Assembly: GCF_002367995.1 (NCBI RefSeq)
Contig: NZ_AP018207.1
Span: 7,178,199 to 7,242,198, forward strand
Direction of reading: 5' to 3'
Length of the DNA: 64,000 bases
DNA from: Calothrix brevissima NIES-22
GTDB lineage: Bacteria > Cyanobacteriota > Cyanobacteriia > Cyanobacteriales > Nostocaceae
This document shows positions 26,519-33,940 of the stretch, piece by piece; positions within the stretch are counted from its first letter, which is position 1, and each line of letters begins with the position of its first letter. The position numbers and the translations under genes were made by a program. Under the pieces are notes generated by a model. The model saw only the letters and a list, made by a program, of their open reading frames with translations. It was not told where the DNA came from and did not search any database.

Positions 26519-27280
26519 TCAAAGTGCAGTTTGTTTGTCAGCATGAATGTTGAGGCGATAGCCCACACCATAAATAGTTTCTATTAAAGATTCGCTCTCC
26601 TCTTCTCCTAATTTGCGTCTTAATAAGCGAATTTGTGCAGCCACTACATTGCTACATGGTTCTGCACCAATTTCCCACAGTTGATTAATAATTTGGTCGC
26701 GACTGATAATTTGCTGAGGATGGCGCATGAAATATTCTAATAATTGGAATTCTTTGGCAGTTAAAGATAATAATTGCTGCTCCCCATTTGGATAATGTCG
26801 AGTCAGTTCATGGGTAATGTAATTAAGAGTTAGACAACCTACTTGTAAGCGTCGGGGTTGAATTTGCGGTGTAAATGTTGTGCCTACATAAGAAGCTCGG
26901 CGTTGCAAAGCCCTTAATCTTGCTAGTAGTTCTGCCATATCAAATGGTTTCACCAAATAATCATCAGCACCGCTATCTAGACCAATAATTTTTTCCTCCA
27001 TGCGGTCTTTTGCCGTTAACATCAAAACAGGCAGAATTGATTGGCGCGTTAGCGAAGCTCCTCCCTTGGAGGCTCGCAACCATCTACACAACTCTATCCC
27101 CGAAATTCCTGGTAGCATCCAATCAAAAATCCCTAGCGTATACTCAGTCCATCCGGTTTCGAGATATTGCCACGCTTGAGTCCCATCCAGAAACCAATCA
27201 ACTACATAAGCCTCATGAGTTAGGACTTCTTTGATTGCTGCGCCTAAATCTGCTTCATCCTCAACTAATATCAGCCGCAT
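26519..27280 (-). CDS. OmpR-family response regulator, RppA/NrsR-like
   Basis: A 253-residue regulator. The receiver domain has acidic E7/D8, phospho-acceptor D53 in FDWMLPG and K in LVKPFDMAEL. A winged-helix DNA-binding domain follows (LTAKEFQLLEYFMRHPQQII, ETIYGVGYRLN). The FDWMLP motif and overall match suggest the cyanobacterial RppA/NrsR group. Residues about 70-80 (ASKGGASLTRQ) are encoded by a palindromic repeat and interrupt the usual LRS-LPVLMLTA transition. This places extra residues in the alpha3-beta4 loop, where the fold can tolerate them. A TTTCAT-N5-TTTCAT direct repeat lies 50-70 bp upstream and suggests autoregulation. It is followed by its kinase gene. Confidence 0.92.
   Translation of the reverse strand: MRLILVEDEADLGAAIKEVLTHEAYVVDWFLDGTQAWQYLETGWTEYTLGIFDWMLPGISGIELCRWLRASKGGASLTRQSILPVLMLTAKDRMEEKIIGLDSGADDYLVKPFDMAELLARLRALQRRASYVGTTFTPQIQPRRLQVGCLTLNYITHELTRHYPNGEQQLLSLTAKEFQLLEYFMRHPQQIISRDQIINQLWEIGAEPCSNVVAAQIRLLRRKLGEEESESLIETIYGVGYRLNIHADKQTAL
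27041..27073. repeat. Short palindromic repeat in frame in the response regulator
   Basis: Plus-strand GGCGCGTTAGCGAAGCTCC followed by TCCC and TTGGAGGCTCGC forms an imperfect inverted repeat (GCGAAGCTCC against GGAGGCTCGC). It encodes about 11 residues inserted between conserved receiver positions. Sequences of the GCGTTAGCGAAGC type are dispersed in Nostocales genomes. Confidence 0.6.
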
Positions 27281-27328
27281 AGTTAACCCAGGTGTAAAAG
27301 CCTTCTTTAATTACGCTGGCACAAAAAA

Positions 27329-27350
27329 ATGAAATCACTATGAAATTTCT
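27329..27350 (-). promoter_or_regulatory. 11-bp-phased TTTCAT direct repeat before the RppA-like gene
   Basis: Plus-strand ATGAAA at 27329 and 27340, 11 bp apart, followed by TTTCTAT. The downstream TTTCTAT is identical to that at 25116-25139. Read toward the regulator gene it is TTTCAT-N5-TTTCAT, centred about 60 bp before the ATG. It is a plausible operator of the regulator itself. Confidence 0.65.
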
Positions 27351-27613
27351 ATGCTACTTCAGATATAGCGATCGCTATAGCCCGCTTTTGTCACTCTCCG
27401 GGAGGGTAATCCCTAGAAGCCTCATCAGGCAATCAATACAAGCTATGCTATTAGAAAAAAATAGGTGTTGTATTTGTTATTATAAAAAAATCGTGTTAAC
27501 CCTTGGTAGATAAAAGCTCTAGAATTCAGAAATGGCAAATGTTTTCGGAGAGTGACAGAACAGGGATAGGATAGGCTTTAGCCCAAGTACTAATGTGAGC
27601 ATAATGCATCTTG

Positions 27614-27826
27614 TTAGACAGTACGCAAATTGCCAAACCAAGCGTCACGATCCCGTTCAATCTGTTTGGCTGCTTTTAGGTTGAACCGCCAGATTCCGAT
27701 ACAGGCAACGGCTTGAATCAAAAGTGGTATGATTACAGCACCGGAAGATGCGTCGTAAACGCTCAACAAATAGATAAAAAGTCCCAAGAATAAAGGCAGA
27801 AGATACCATAGCCAAACGAGCCTGAG
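27614..27826 (-). pseudogene. 3' fragment of a membrane protein gene
   Basis: In a frame different from the HPP fragment, the sequence encodes about 70 residues: LRLVWLWYLLPLFLGLFIYL, then a second hydrophobic segment (GAVIIPLLIQAVACIGIW), then a charged tail ending RDRDAWFGNLRTV. A TAG lies directly upstream at 27827-27829, and no start codon or ribosome binding site exists. It looks like the C-terminal two-helix end of a membrane protein whose front has been deleted. The family is not identified. Confidence 0.6.
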
Positions 27827-28001
27827 CTAAGGACGCAAACAACAAACGCTGGCGGCTTAATACCTCCACTAAGGCTAACACGCCCAATATCACTGCTGTT
27901 GGGGCAGTCGCTAATGCCAATTCACCCTTCCAATTAAGGCGGCGACGGAGCGATCGATTTGCACCTTCTAAAGGCTTTAAGCTGGAACGATGGGATTTCA
28001 T
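27657..28001 (-). pseudogene. HPP-family membrane protein, 5' fragment fused out of frame
   Basis: The first about 56 residues match the start of HPP transmembrane proteins: a basic N-terminus, then WKGELALATAPTAVILGVLA and RQRLLFASLA. In that family this should continue with the segment SSAFLIYLDP and a conserved HPP-type region. Instead, from about nucleotide 27830 the frame runs through sequence whose real code is in another frame (the membrane fragment at 27614-27826) and ends after 114 codons. The nonsense tail (CCNHTTFDSSRC) has no membrane character. I read this as two genes joined by a deletion. The front part could still be translated. Confidence 0.65.
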
Positions 28002-28030
28002 CGTCTACTCCTATCAAGTTCTGGCTCTTT

Positions 28031-28498
28031 TTAGCGACGTTGTTCTCCCTGCTGAATCTCCCGTTCTAAGAAATAATTCAGCAAAGTTCGCAGCAAGACG
28101 ATCGCTCCTAAATTTAAAATATCCTGGCGTGTAGGTGCTACTGCTGTCCGCAGAATATCGCTAGCAACAGTAAATTCCAACCCCAATGCTAAAACTCGCC
28201 CTAATTGCAAACGCACTCCTTCAGTCGCATCAAAATGCTGTTTGGCACGAGAAAACAACAAGCGCAAATAGGTAATAATCCCCCGAATCACTGCTGTGCC
28301 AATCACAACGGCGGCGGCAATTTCTGTGCCTGCAGCCAAATAACCGACAATGACTTTCAGCCCTATCTCTAAAGGAGTAGTTTCTCTGCCTTCTCCCCCA
28401 CCTTCTATATTCAAACTCAACAGCAGAACTAGCCCAAAGATGAGTGCTATGGGCAATATCAAACTAATTAAAGAATCCTGTGATGTCTCTCTTCTCAT
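28031..28498 (-). CDS. DUF1622 membrane protein
   Basis: A 155-residue protein with three hydrophobic segments (about 10-30, 48-72 and 115-140) and the DUF1622 core: GTEIAAAVVIGTAVIRGII, ATEGVRLQLGRVLALGLEF, VASDILRTAVAPT. The function is unknown; the family is often linked to phosphate or stress operons. It is complete and appears intact, although it sits among gene fragments. Its ATG is 29 bp upstream of the HPP fragment start region, so the two may have been co-transcribed (DUF1622 first). Confidence 0.85.
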   Translation of the reverse strand: MRRETSQDSLISLILPIALIFGLVLLLSLNIEGGGEGRETTPLEIGLKVIVGYLAAGTEIAAAVVIGTAVIRGIITYLRLLFSRAKQHFDATEGVRLQLGRVLALGLEFTVASDILRTAVAPTRQDILNLGAIVLLRTLLNYFLEREIQQGEQRR

Positions 28499-28506
28499 AG
28501 CTGTTT

Positions 28507-28647
28507 CTACTGCAATCGTTCAGCTATGCAATCCCCTACGCGCAAAGCATTAGCCATAATTGTCAGCGTGGGATTAACGCCCGAATTTGATGGAAAGAAA
28601 CTACTATCTACAACATAAAGATTCTCAACATCATGGTCAGTCACCAA
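28507..28647 (-). pseudogene. C-terminal fragment of a GMC oxidoreductase
   Basis: About 47 codons encode VTDHDVENLYVVDSSFFPSN, then VNPTLTIMANALRVGD, ending at a TAG at 28507-28509. This is the conserved C-terminal signature of the GMC family, very like residues 480-518 of the gene at 11113. The rest of the gene (about 450 residues) is missing. The fragment abuts the start of the SMP-30 fragment on the opposite strand. It is directly upstream of the DUF1622 gene on the same strand. Confidence 0.75.
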
Positions 28648-28668
28648 GTTAAATAACAGGAGATTCCT

Positions 28669-28965
28669 ATGGCTCGTGCAATTGAGATTTATGACGATCG
28701 CCTGCGTGCTATTGTACCTCCAGAAACTTCACTGCAAAAGCTAGCCAACGGTGCCGCCCATAGTGAAGGCCCTGTTTACATCCAAGAAGACGACAGTGTT
28801 GTGTGGAGTGATGCTCATGGCAATCGTTTGTTGCAATGGAGTCCTACGGATAATGTCTCCATCCTACGTGACCCATCTGATTACCAAAGCGGTAACTACC
28901 GCGACTTAGAGGGTCGTCTGGTCGCCTGTTCTTCTGGCTTGCGTGCCAATATCAAGGCCCTTTAG
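28669..28965 (+). pseudogene. SMP-30/gluconolactonase N-terminal fragment
   Basis: About 95 residues match the first third of SMP-30/gluconolactonase family proteins, a calcium-dependent beta-propeller lactonase of about 300 residues: LANGAAHSEGPVYI, SVVWSDAHGNRLLQW, and RDLEGRLVACSSGLR. The frame then ends at 28965, because from about 28950 the sequence belongs to a DoxX gene in another frame. The start is well formed (CAGGAGATTCCT before the ATG). With only about two of six blades it cannot be an active lactonase. Confidence 0.75.
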
Positions 28966-29081
28966 GAAAAGGTGAACCGCCTAGTTGGGAAAAAGCCTTG
29001 ATGTACTGCATTATGTTGATTGCGATCGCAGTTTTAGGCCCTGGTGCATATTCCCTAGATGCTCTCATTTTTGCTCGATGA
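28953..29081 (+). pseudogene. DoxX-family C-terminal fragment
   Basis: A frame of 42 codons encodes QGPLGKGEPPSWEKALMYCI followed by a hydrophobic segment and GPGAYSLDALIFAR. This matches the end of DoxX-type membrane proteins, which typically end GPGAYS-DALIFGR. There is no start. The fragment is joined directly to the SMP-30 fragment in a different frame. It is the third chimera junction within 1.4 kb. Confidence 0.7.
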
Positions 29082-29217
29082 ACAAGAACTTAGAATCACA
29101 AAGATGGGACATAACTATAGCCACATACTGCATGAATACTAAGCTGGCGGCTAAAATCGCGCTTTATTCTGTATAGATCTCAATGTATGGTTTGTAATTT
29201 ATGCATAGTTGTTGACA

Positions 29218-29249
29218 CTCGCTAGCTCCCGGATTACAGAGCCAGCGAG
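29218..29249. terminator. Hairpin after the copper-binding protein gene
   Basis: CTCGCTAGCTC and GAGCCAGCGAG form a stem of 11 positions with one mismatch and a 10-base loop. It lies 14 bp after the stop of the leftward four-helix protein gene, and also after the rightward DoxX fragment. There is no clear T run, so termination is inferred from position only. Confidence 0.4.
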
Positions 29250-29262
29250 CATTGACAATTAC

Positions 29263-29646
29263 TTATGCAGTGGCCATTGACATTTGCCGACAAGATTCAG
29301 CACAGCGACGGCACATATCAGCGCAAGCTTTCATTTGAGCATCATTACCCATGCGATCGCAATTTTCCGCGCAGCGCTGACACACTTCTGCACAAACCCC
29401 ACAAGTACGAGCGTGTAACTGGGAAGTCCGCAGCATAAAATTAGCACTAGTTTCACAAATTTCAGCGCAATCAAGCAGTAAGCGAATATGAGCTTGTTCC
29501 GCATGATTACCGCCCTTTTGTAAGCAGTAAGTTACAGTATTCAAGCAAATACTATGACAATCCAAACAGTTTTGAATGCACTGCTGCATTTCTTGGTTAA
29601 CTTGATTCAAGGTCAGTTGTTGTATAGCCAAGATTTTTACCTCCAT
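29263..29646 (-). CDS. Four-helix-bundle copper-binding protein (Csp/DUF326-like)
   Basis: A 127-residue cysteine-rich protein with 14 cysteines in regularly spaced pairs (CIQNCLDCHSICLN, CAEICETS, CGVCAEVCQRCAENC, CADMCRRCAESC). The spacing places cysteines on the inside of a four-helix bundle, as in the copper-storage proteins Csp. There is no signal peptide, so it would be a cytosolic copper store or buffer. The extra Met and His residues (MSMATA, HARTC) fit copper binding. It reads leftward from a 670-bp divergent intergenic region that contains an 11-bp-phased repeat. The metal is inferred from the family. Confidence 0.88.
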   Translation of the reverse strand: MEVKILAIQQLTLNQVNQEMQQCIQNCLDCHSICLNTVTYCLQKGGNHAEQAHIRLLLDCAEICETSANFMLRTSQLHARTCGVCAEVCQRCAENCDRMGNDAQMKACADMCRRCAESCRQMSMATA

Positions 29647-30314
29647 ATTTACTTAGTTACAGGCAAAATTGCCTATAGCCATACCTTATAAATTCAGAAA
29701 TGCAAATACGTCTACCATTAGTTATAAGGCATATTTATTACTAATGATTTATCAGCATTTCACCCTAATTTCATATATGTATTTATCATGTTGATTGGCT
29801 TGCATTCTAAAGAATTAGGATAAATTTGTATACTCTACGAAGTGTGAAAATAACATAAATTTAGTCTGTAGCAAACATTAAAAATTGAAAGATTTTTATC
29901 AGGAGATGTTGAAGAGTTATCACCAGATAATTTGTTCCGGCAACTACCTGTGTTTTAGATAACTACCTGATTACTGCCCGATTTTTACCCGTTATTTTTA
30001 CAACGGATTGTTAGATTTATAGTTGTACTTATCTTAGACTCATACTTTAAATAAGTATCTTGGTATTCGAGGCAAACTCATCTTATTTCTGAATTAGCCA
30101 GTTTTGGGCTGTTGAAGTTTATTAGATAAATCTTCTTACTTCAGATAGTAGAAGTCATCTTGACGGAAATAATATTCTTGACATAGCTAAAAGGACAGGC
30201 TTAATTCGTGGCTACAAGAGAAATAGTAATTTTTGCCTGATTAAGAAAATAGGCAGAGTTCCTAATAGGATTTTAGGTGAGTTTAACGAAATAAGTTGTT
30301 AAGGGAGAAAAATT
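29647..30314. other. Long divergent intergenic region
   Basis: About 670 bp between the leftward copper-binding gene and the rightward GlsB-like gene. No coding frame or RNA gene is seen. It contains the three-unit direct repeat at 29962-29996 and the ribosome binding site GGGAGAAAAA before 30315. The length suggests complex control of one or both genes. Confidence 0.5.
29962..29996 (+). promoter_or_regulatory. Three 11-bp-phased repeats (site A)
   Basis: TACCTG at 29964, TGCCCG at 29975 and TACCCG at 29986 are exactly 11 bp apart; a further TACCTG lies at 29945. Read on the minus strand this is GGGTA..GGGCA..AGGTA, the same unit as at 33375, 33907, 38916 and 39225. It points toward the GlsB-like gene at 30315 in the same sense as the others point toward their genes. 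Confidence 0.6.
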
Positions 30315-30584
30315 ATGAATATTCTAGCTTGGATCGTTTTAGGACTGATTGCAGGTGCGATCGCAAAAATGATTTATCCTGGACATCAAGGGGGTAACAT
30401 TTTCGGCACAATACTCCTGGGAATAATTGGTGCGCTCATTGGTGGGAGCATATACACCTTGTTAACCACAGGAACGTTAACCTTGACTTCAGCAGGATTT
30501 AGTATCGGCGGTATTATTGTCTCAATCATTGGTGCCATTATTGGTCTATGGCTTTACTACACTTTTACCCGCAGAGCCTACTAA
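30315..30584 (+). CDS. GlsB/YeaQ/YmgE family membrane protein
   Basis: An 89-residue protein that is almost entirely membrane: three hydrophobic segments with glycine-rich motifs (LGLIAGAIAKMIYPG, GTILLGIIGALIGG, GGIIVSIIGAIIGLWLYY). These are diagnostic of the transglycosylase-associated/GlsB family of general stress membrane proteins. The molecular role is unknown. The start has a good ribosome binding site (AAGGGAGAAAAATT). It stands alone, preceded by a long regulatory region with site A and followed by a HIP1-centred palindrome. Confidence 0.92.
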   Translation: MNILAWIVLGLIAGAIAKMIYPGHQGGNIFGTILLGIIGALIGGSIYTLLTTGTLTLTSAGFSIGGIIVSIIGAIIGLWLYYTFTRRAY

Positions 30585-30700
30585 ACCAATAGCCTCTGTT
30601 GAGAAGTTGTGAAACATCGACCGTAAAGCAGAGAATGAGTGACACTGCTACTTAGCAGAGGCTTTTAAAGATGCACCCTATGAATCAGTAAGCTTGTAAG

Positions 30701-30716
30701 ATAAGCGATCGCTTAT
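30701..30716. terminator. HIP1-centred 16-bp palindrome
   Basis: ATAAGCGATCGCTTAT is a perfect palindrome followed by TATTTAG, between the convergent GlsB-like gene and the sucrose-phosphatase fragment. It may work as a weak terminator. The centre is the HIP1 octamer GCGATCGC. Confidence 0.35.
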
Positions 30717-30734
30717 TATTTAGTACCATGAAAG

Positions 30735-31313
30735 TTAATTGGAAATGGGTTGCGATCGCCAGCTATTAGGGAATGGCAAAATATTAAAATAAACCAGTCC
30801 TTCCAAAATACCAGCAGCATTAGGATAATGAGTTAAATAGTGCCAAGGGTAATGAGTCTTGAAGTGCCATTGAAGCAGTTCTGTCTGGGCATTACTAACT
30901 ATAATGCCTGGCGATGACAATTGAAATAAGCTAATATCATTTCCTGAACCTCCACAGATAATTGTTGTCTGGGGTTCTACTTTTAGTAATTGTTGCAAAT
31001 ATGCAGTAGCTTTACCCTTATTACAATTGTTGGGTACGATATCCACATCCCGTCCATTACTGAAAATTACCTGAGCCGATAGTCCACAAAATTTTAATAA
31101 ATCCTGTAAATCATCAATAACATCAAGTGAGGCTTGTGCATCTAGGCTAAAACTGATTTTCCAGCGAGTTTGTTCGCTTTTAGGGCGGAGCTTCAATCCC
31201 GAAAATTGGCTACAAATTGCCCAAACTGTATCTTTATTCCAGTCTTTCGATATGTAATTTGCCCAATTTTTTTCTAAAATTGCACCTTGTTGAACATAAA
31301 CCAGCACTGTCAA
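30735..31313 (-). pseudogene. Sucrose-6-phosphate phosphatase, N-terminally truncated
   Basis: The sequence from about GAILEKNWANYISKDW to the end matches the middle and C-terminal parts of sucrose-6-phosphate phosphatase (HAD superfamily): FSGLKLRPKSEQTRWKISF, DIVPNNCNKGKATAYL, CGGSGNDISLFQ. The last carries the HAD motif IV acidic residues. The first about 60 residues, with the catalytic DxDGT nucleophile motif, are absent. Upstream sequence belongs to a STAS protein in another frame, and the TTG start used here lies within that fusion. Without the nucleophile it cannot act as a phosphatase. It lies beside an SPS-like glycosyltransferase gene, so a sucrose pathway pair was probably present. 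Confidence 0.75.
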
Positions 31314-31485
31314 TGAAAGTTACTTGAGCGAGATTGACTATTACATAGCAATTGATTTGAGAAATACATTCTTGTAATTTCATTTTTAATTGCCAAGATG
31401 TGCTAATGTCTAGGCGAATCTTAGGTTGCAATATAATTACTGTATTTCCATCTTTGGTTATATGTTTCCTTTCCTCAATTTCCAT
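31234..31485 (-). pseudogene. STAS-domain protein, 5' fragment fused to the phosphatase
   Basis: About 63 residues are the front of a STAS domain (anti-sigma factor antagonist type): VIILQPKIRLDISTSWQLKM, YVIVNLAQVTFIDSAGL, with the conserved DSAGL that contains the phosphorylated Ser. After this, near nucleotide 31296, the frame enters sucrose-phosphatase code in a wrong frame and stops after 83 codons. A normal STAS protein has about 100-110 residues, so the last two helices are missing. Confidence 0.7.
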
Positions 31486-31573
31486 CTCTATATCTGCCGC
31501 TTATCAGCATGAAGTTAAATTTTGCATTTACATTACTCAACTTACATTAAATTAAAAAAATGCCAATTACAGC

Positions 31574-33013
31574 TTAATTCTTGACCCACTGCACAGTACC
31601 CTTAGAAAAGGAGTCAACTAATTTCTCAAGAGCTTTAATTTCGTTTGGCTTTAAAGCTTTTGACTTCAATAAAGTTTGAATTTGCTTTTCTAAGTTCGGA
31701 GTAACATTATGAGTTTGTATTACTTCTTGAACAAATGTAGAAAGTGTTAGTGATTGATAGAGTTCGTAAACTTGATTGGCGACTCCTTGAGTGCTAAAAC
31801 GAGACTGAACCCAATGATGTGCAGCATTACTATAAAACTGCCTCAGACTAGGATTTTCTAACAAATTATTCATAGCTCTGGTTAAATCATGATGATTACC
31901 AGGAGGAACTAACAGCCCGGTTTTACCATGCACAACTGTATGCTGCAATCCGCCGACATTACTAGCAATTACAGGTGTTCCTGCTGCCATTGCTTCAATT
32001 GCAACTAAACCAAAAGGCTCGTAATAACTGGGAACAACACAAACATTTGCTGCTGCATAGTAAGCAGGTAACTGCGCTTGTGAAATGCGTCCTGTAAACA
32101 CTGTAACTGCTTCTAAACTAAGCTTCTTGACTAAGGCTTGAATACGTTGTTGTTCTTGAAAGTCTGCACCATCTTCACGACTACCACCAACCAAATAAAG
32201 TTGAAAGGAATTAGGTAAAGCAGCACAAGCCTTAACTAAAGTTTCAATTCCTTTACGAGGGTCAAAGCGTCCTACATACAAAATTATTTGAGCATTTGGG
32301 CTAATTCCCAATTTTTGACGGGCAATTTTCTGGCTGACAGAACTAAAATGTTCAGTATTAATGCCGCAGGGAATAACTTTAATTCTTCCTTTTTGCGAAA
32401 TTAATTGGCGCAGGTCGTCAACTTCTTGGGGACTGGTAGAAATCACACAATCTGTTTGCTCTAAAATTGCTTTTTCGACACAATGGCGAATCTCAGCAAT
32501 CTTTGGTGGATTTTGCTCATCATGGTATTTAACTGCACCGATGGAATGATAGGTATGAACTTGGGGTAATCCTAGTTGAGTTTTCAGTTGTAATCCTACC
32601 CAACCAGAAAGCCAGTAATTAGTATGAATTAGTGCATAATTACGCCCCGTTCTTTGTTGAAAATCCAGCCAAGATTCCACAAATTTTGGTACATGCTCAA
32701 ATAACTCGGTTCTGGGAATAAATTTTGCTGGCCCTGCGTTCAGACGAATAGTGCGACACCCTGGTGCTAGTTCGACAATTTCTGCTTGGTTAGGATGTTC
32801 GCGTCGGGTAAACATATCCACCTGACATCCTTTTTTTGCTAATGCTAATCCCAATTCTCGCACGTAGATATTTTGTCCACCTGCTCCTTCTTTACCAATT
32901 TCAGCCGTAGGGTCACCATGAACTGAAATTAATGCATAAGTGGGTTGAGAATGTGTTTCGGAAGTATGATTTTCTCCAGACCCTACTAAACTCAAATGAA
33001 CAAGATTATTCAT
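31574..33013 (-). CDS. GT4 glycosyltransferase, sucrose-phosphate synthase-like
   Basis: A 479-residue cytoplasmic glycosyltransferase of GT-B fold. The N-terminal glycine-rich loop GKEGAGGQNIYVREL resembles sucrose-phosphate synthase and sucrose synthase. The nucleotide-sugar part has LYVGRFDPRKGIETLVKA and the E-x7-E motif PFGLVAIEAMAAGTP. The neighbouring sucrose-phosphatase fragment supports a role in sucrose, a compatible solute, but other GT4 roles are possible. The C-terminal tail of about 60 residues (THNVTPNLEKQIQTLLKSK) is polar and helical. I prefer the ATG at 33013 over the TTG two codons earlier. A small gene of unknown function lies 53 bp upstream on the same strand. Confidence 0.87.
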   Translation of the reverse strand: MNNLVHLSLVGSGENHTSETHSQPTYALISVHGDPTAEIGKEGAGGQNIYVRELGLALAKKGCQVDMFTRREHPNQAEIVELAPGCRTIRLNAGPAKFIPRTELFEHVPKFVESWLDFQQRTGRNYALIHTNYWLSGWVGLQLKTQLGLPQVHTYHSIGAVKYHDEQNPPKIAEIRHCVEKAILEQTDCVISTSPQEVDDLRQLISQKGRIKVIPCGINTEHFSSVSQKIARQKLGISPNAQIILYVGRFDPRKGIETLVKACAALPNSFQLYLVGGSREDGADFQEQQRIQALVKKLSLEAVTVFTGRISQAQLPAYYAAANVCVVPSYYEPFGLVAIEAMAAGTPVIASNVGGLQHTVVHGKTGLLVPPGNHHDLTRAMNNLLENPSLRQFYSNAAHHWVQSRFSTQGVANQVYELYQSLTLSTFVQEVIQTHNVTPNLEKQIQTLLKSKALKPNEIKALEKLVDSFSKGTVQWVKN

Positions 33014-33065
33014 GGTCAAATTTCTACCTAAAAAACTAAAATATGGTTAATTAGTTGTTATTTTT

Positions 33066-33296
33066 TTAATTTAAATTATTGAATTTAAAAAAAGTATGCA
33101 AAAACTTTCTAGATAGTAAAAATGGATTAATTTGATCTATTTTTTGACTGGCTCTGGAGGGTTCTGGAAGAGAATCAATAAGCAATCGGATTGCATCATG
33201 AACTGATATTTGATGAGTATCTGCATGGATTCTGAGCTTAAGATACTGCTCGCTAGTGAGAACGATGTTGGCAATATTTACTGAAAATTGCGACAT
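33066..33296 (-). CDS. Small protein, paralogue A of a two-member local family
   Basis: A 76-residue protein of unknown function. It begins MSQFSVNIANIVLTSEQYLK and contains AIRLLIDSLPEPSRASQK and LSRKFLHTFFKF. The gene at 38630-38839 encodes a clear relative with the same blocks (VNIANLVLT, AIILLIDSL, LSSRKFLPSF). The conserved spacing across two loci argues that both are real genes. It resembles a small helix-turn-helix or ribbon-helix-helix size class, but no motif is certain. Both copies sit just in front of an enzyme gene, 53 bp here, and about 80 bp behind an 11-bp-phased repeat. Confidence 0.7.
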   Translation of the reverse strand: MSQFSVNIANIVLTSEQYLKLRIHADTHQISVHDAIRLLIDSLPEPSRASQKIDQINPFLLSRKFLHTFFKFNNLN

Positions 33297-33374
33297 AGGA
33301 ATTTAAATCAAAACGGAAATTATGTGGCAAAATTGTGAGTCTTCTGAAGATGTTACTTCTTAGAAGTTAAAATA

Positions 33375-33409
33375 TTGGGTATTAATCGGGCAGAAATCGG
33401 TGATTAATA
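33375..33409 (-). promoter_or_regulatory. Three 11-bp-phased repeats before small gene A (site B)
   Basis: GGGTA at 33377, GGGCA at 33388 and GGTGA at 33399 on the plus strand are 11 bp apart, in the context TCGGGCAGAAATCGG. The site lies about 80-110 bp before the start of the leftward small gene. The matching site D lies at the same distance before the paralogue. Confidence 0.65.
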
Positions 33410-33813
33410 AAAATCAGTACTCTAGAATTAATTCAGGCAGAAGGCAGTCCCAATGAAAAAATTGCATTACTATGTATGAAAGTCTCAATGGGATTTTTAT
33501 TCAGTACTCAGCAATTTCAAGCTACCAGTCTTTCAAGCTAAAAGGCAGTTTGCCAAAAATAAAGCCCACTAACCCTTGATTAAAGCGAAGGATAGGTGAG
33601 CTTTATTGATATAAATGCACCCTTAAACTTGTTGGCGCTCAAATTAGAATGCTACAAATCTAATTTGGATAAGTACTTCTGATGTTTTTTGTAGTTCAGG
33701 AAAAGGATAAGGGTAAAGGATGAACTCAAACCTTTCCCTTTTTCCTATGAACCAAACTGCACCAGGAATACTCCTATCGCTACATACTTTAGCCTGATTG
33801 ATGAATAATTAAA

Positions 33814-33846
33814 TCTCCAAACGAAATCATGAAAATGGTTTGGAGA
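33814..33846. repeat. Hairpin, copy 1 of duplicated segment
   Basis: TCTCCAAAC and GTTTGGAGA form a perfect 9-bp stem around a 15-base loop. A relative with one mismatch is at 39131-39167. In both loci the next phased repeat begins about 93-95 bp after the start of the stem. Confidence 0.6.
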
Positions 33847-33906
33847 AATTGTGGTGTTCCAAAGGAGTTATTCTTTGTAGAACTTTAACAATTAGTTGTG
33901 GAGCTA

Positions 33907-33940
33907 ACGGGTAAATATCGGGTAGAAATCGGGTATTTTC
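33907..33940. promoter_or_regulatory. Three perfect 11-bp-phased GGGTA repeats (site C)
   Basis: GGGTA occurs at 33909, 33920 and 33931, with ATCGGGTAGAAATCGGGTAT in the core. It ends one base before the stop side of the regulator gene at 33941. It is the cleanest copy of the motif in the window. Confidence 0.65.

Larger units (their letters stand above)
33297..33940. other. Intergenic region with two phased repeats and a hairpin
   Basis: About 640 bp without a credible gene. From left to right it holds the direct repeat at 33375-33409, a short GGCAGAAGGCAG repeat near 33438, a 9-bp-stem hairpin at 33814-33846 and a second direct repeat at 33907-33940, which touches the end of the regulator gene. 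The order repeat-hairpin-repeat is shared with 38840-39265. Confidence 0.6.
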
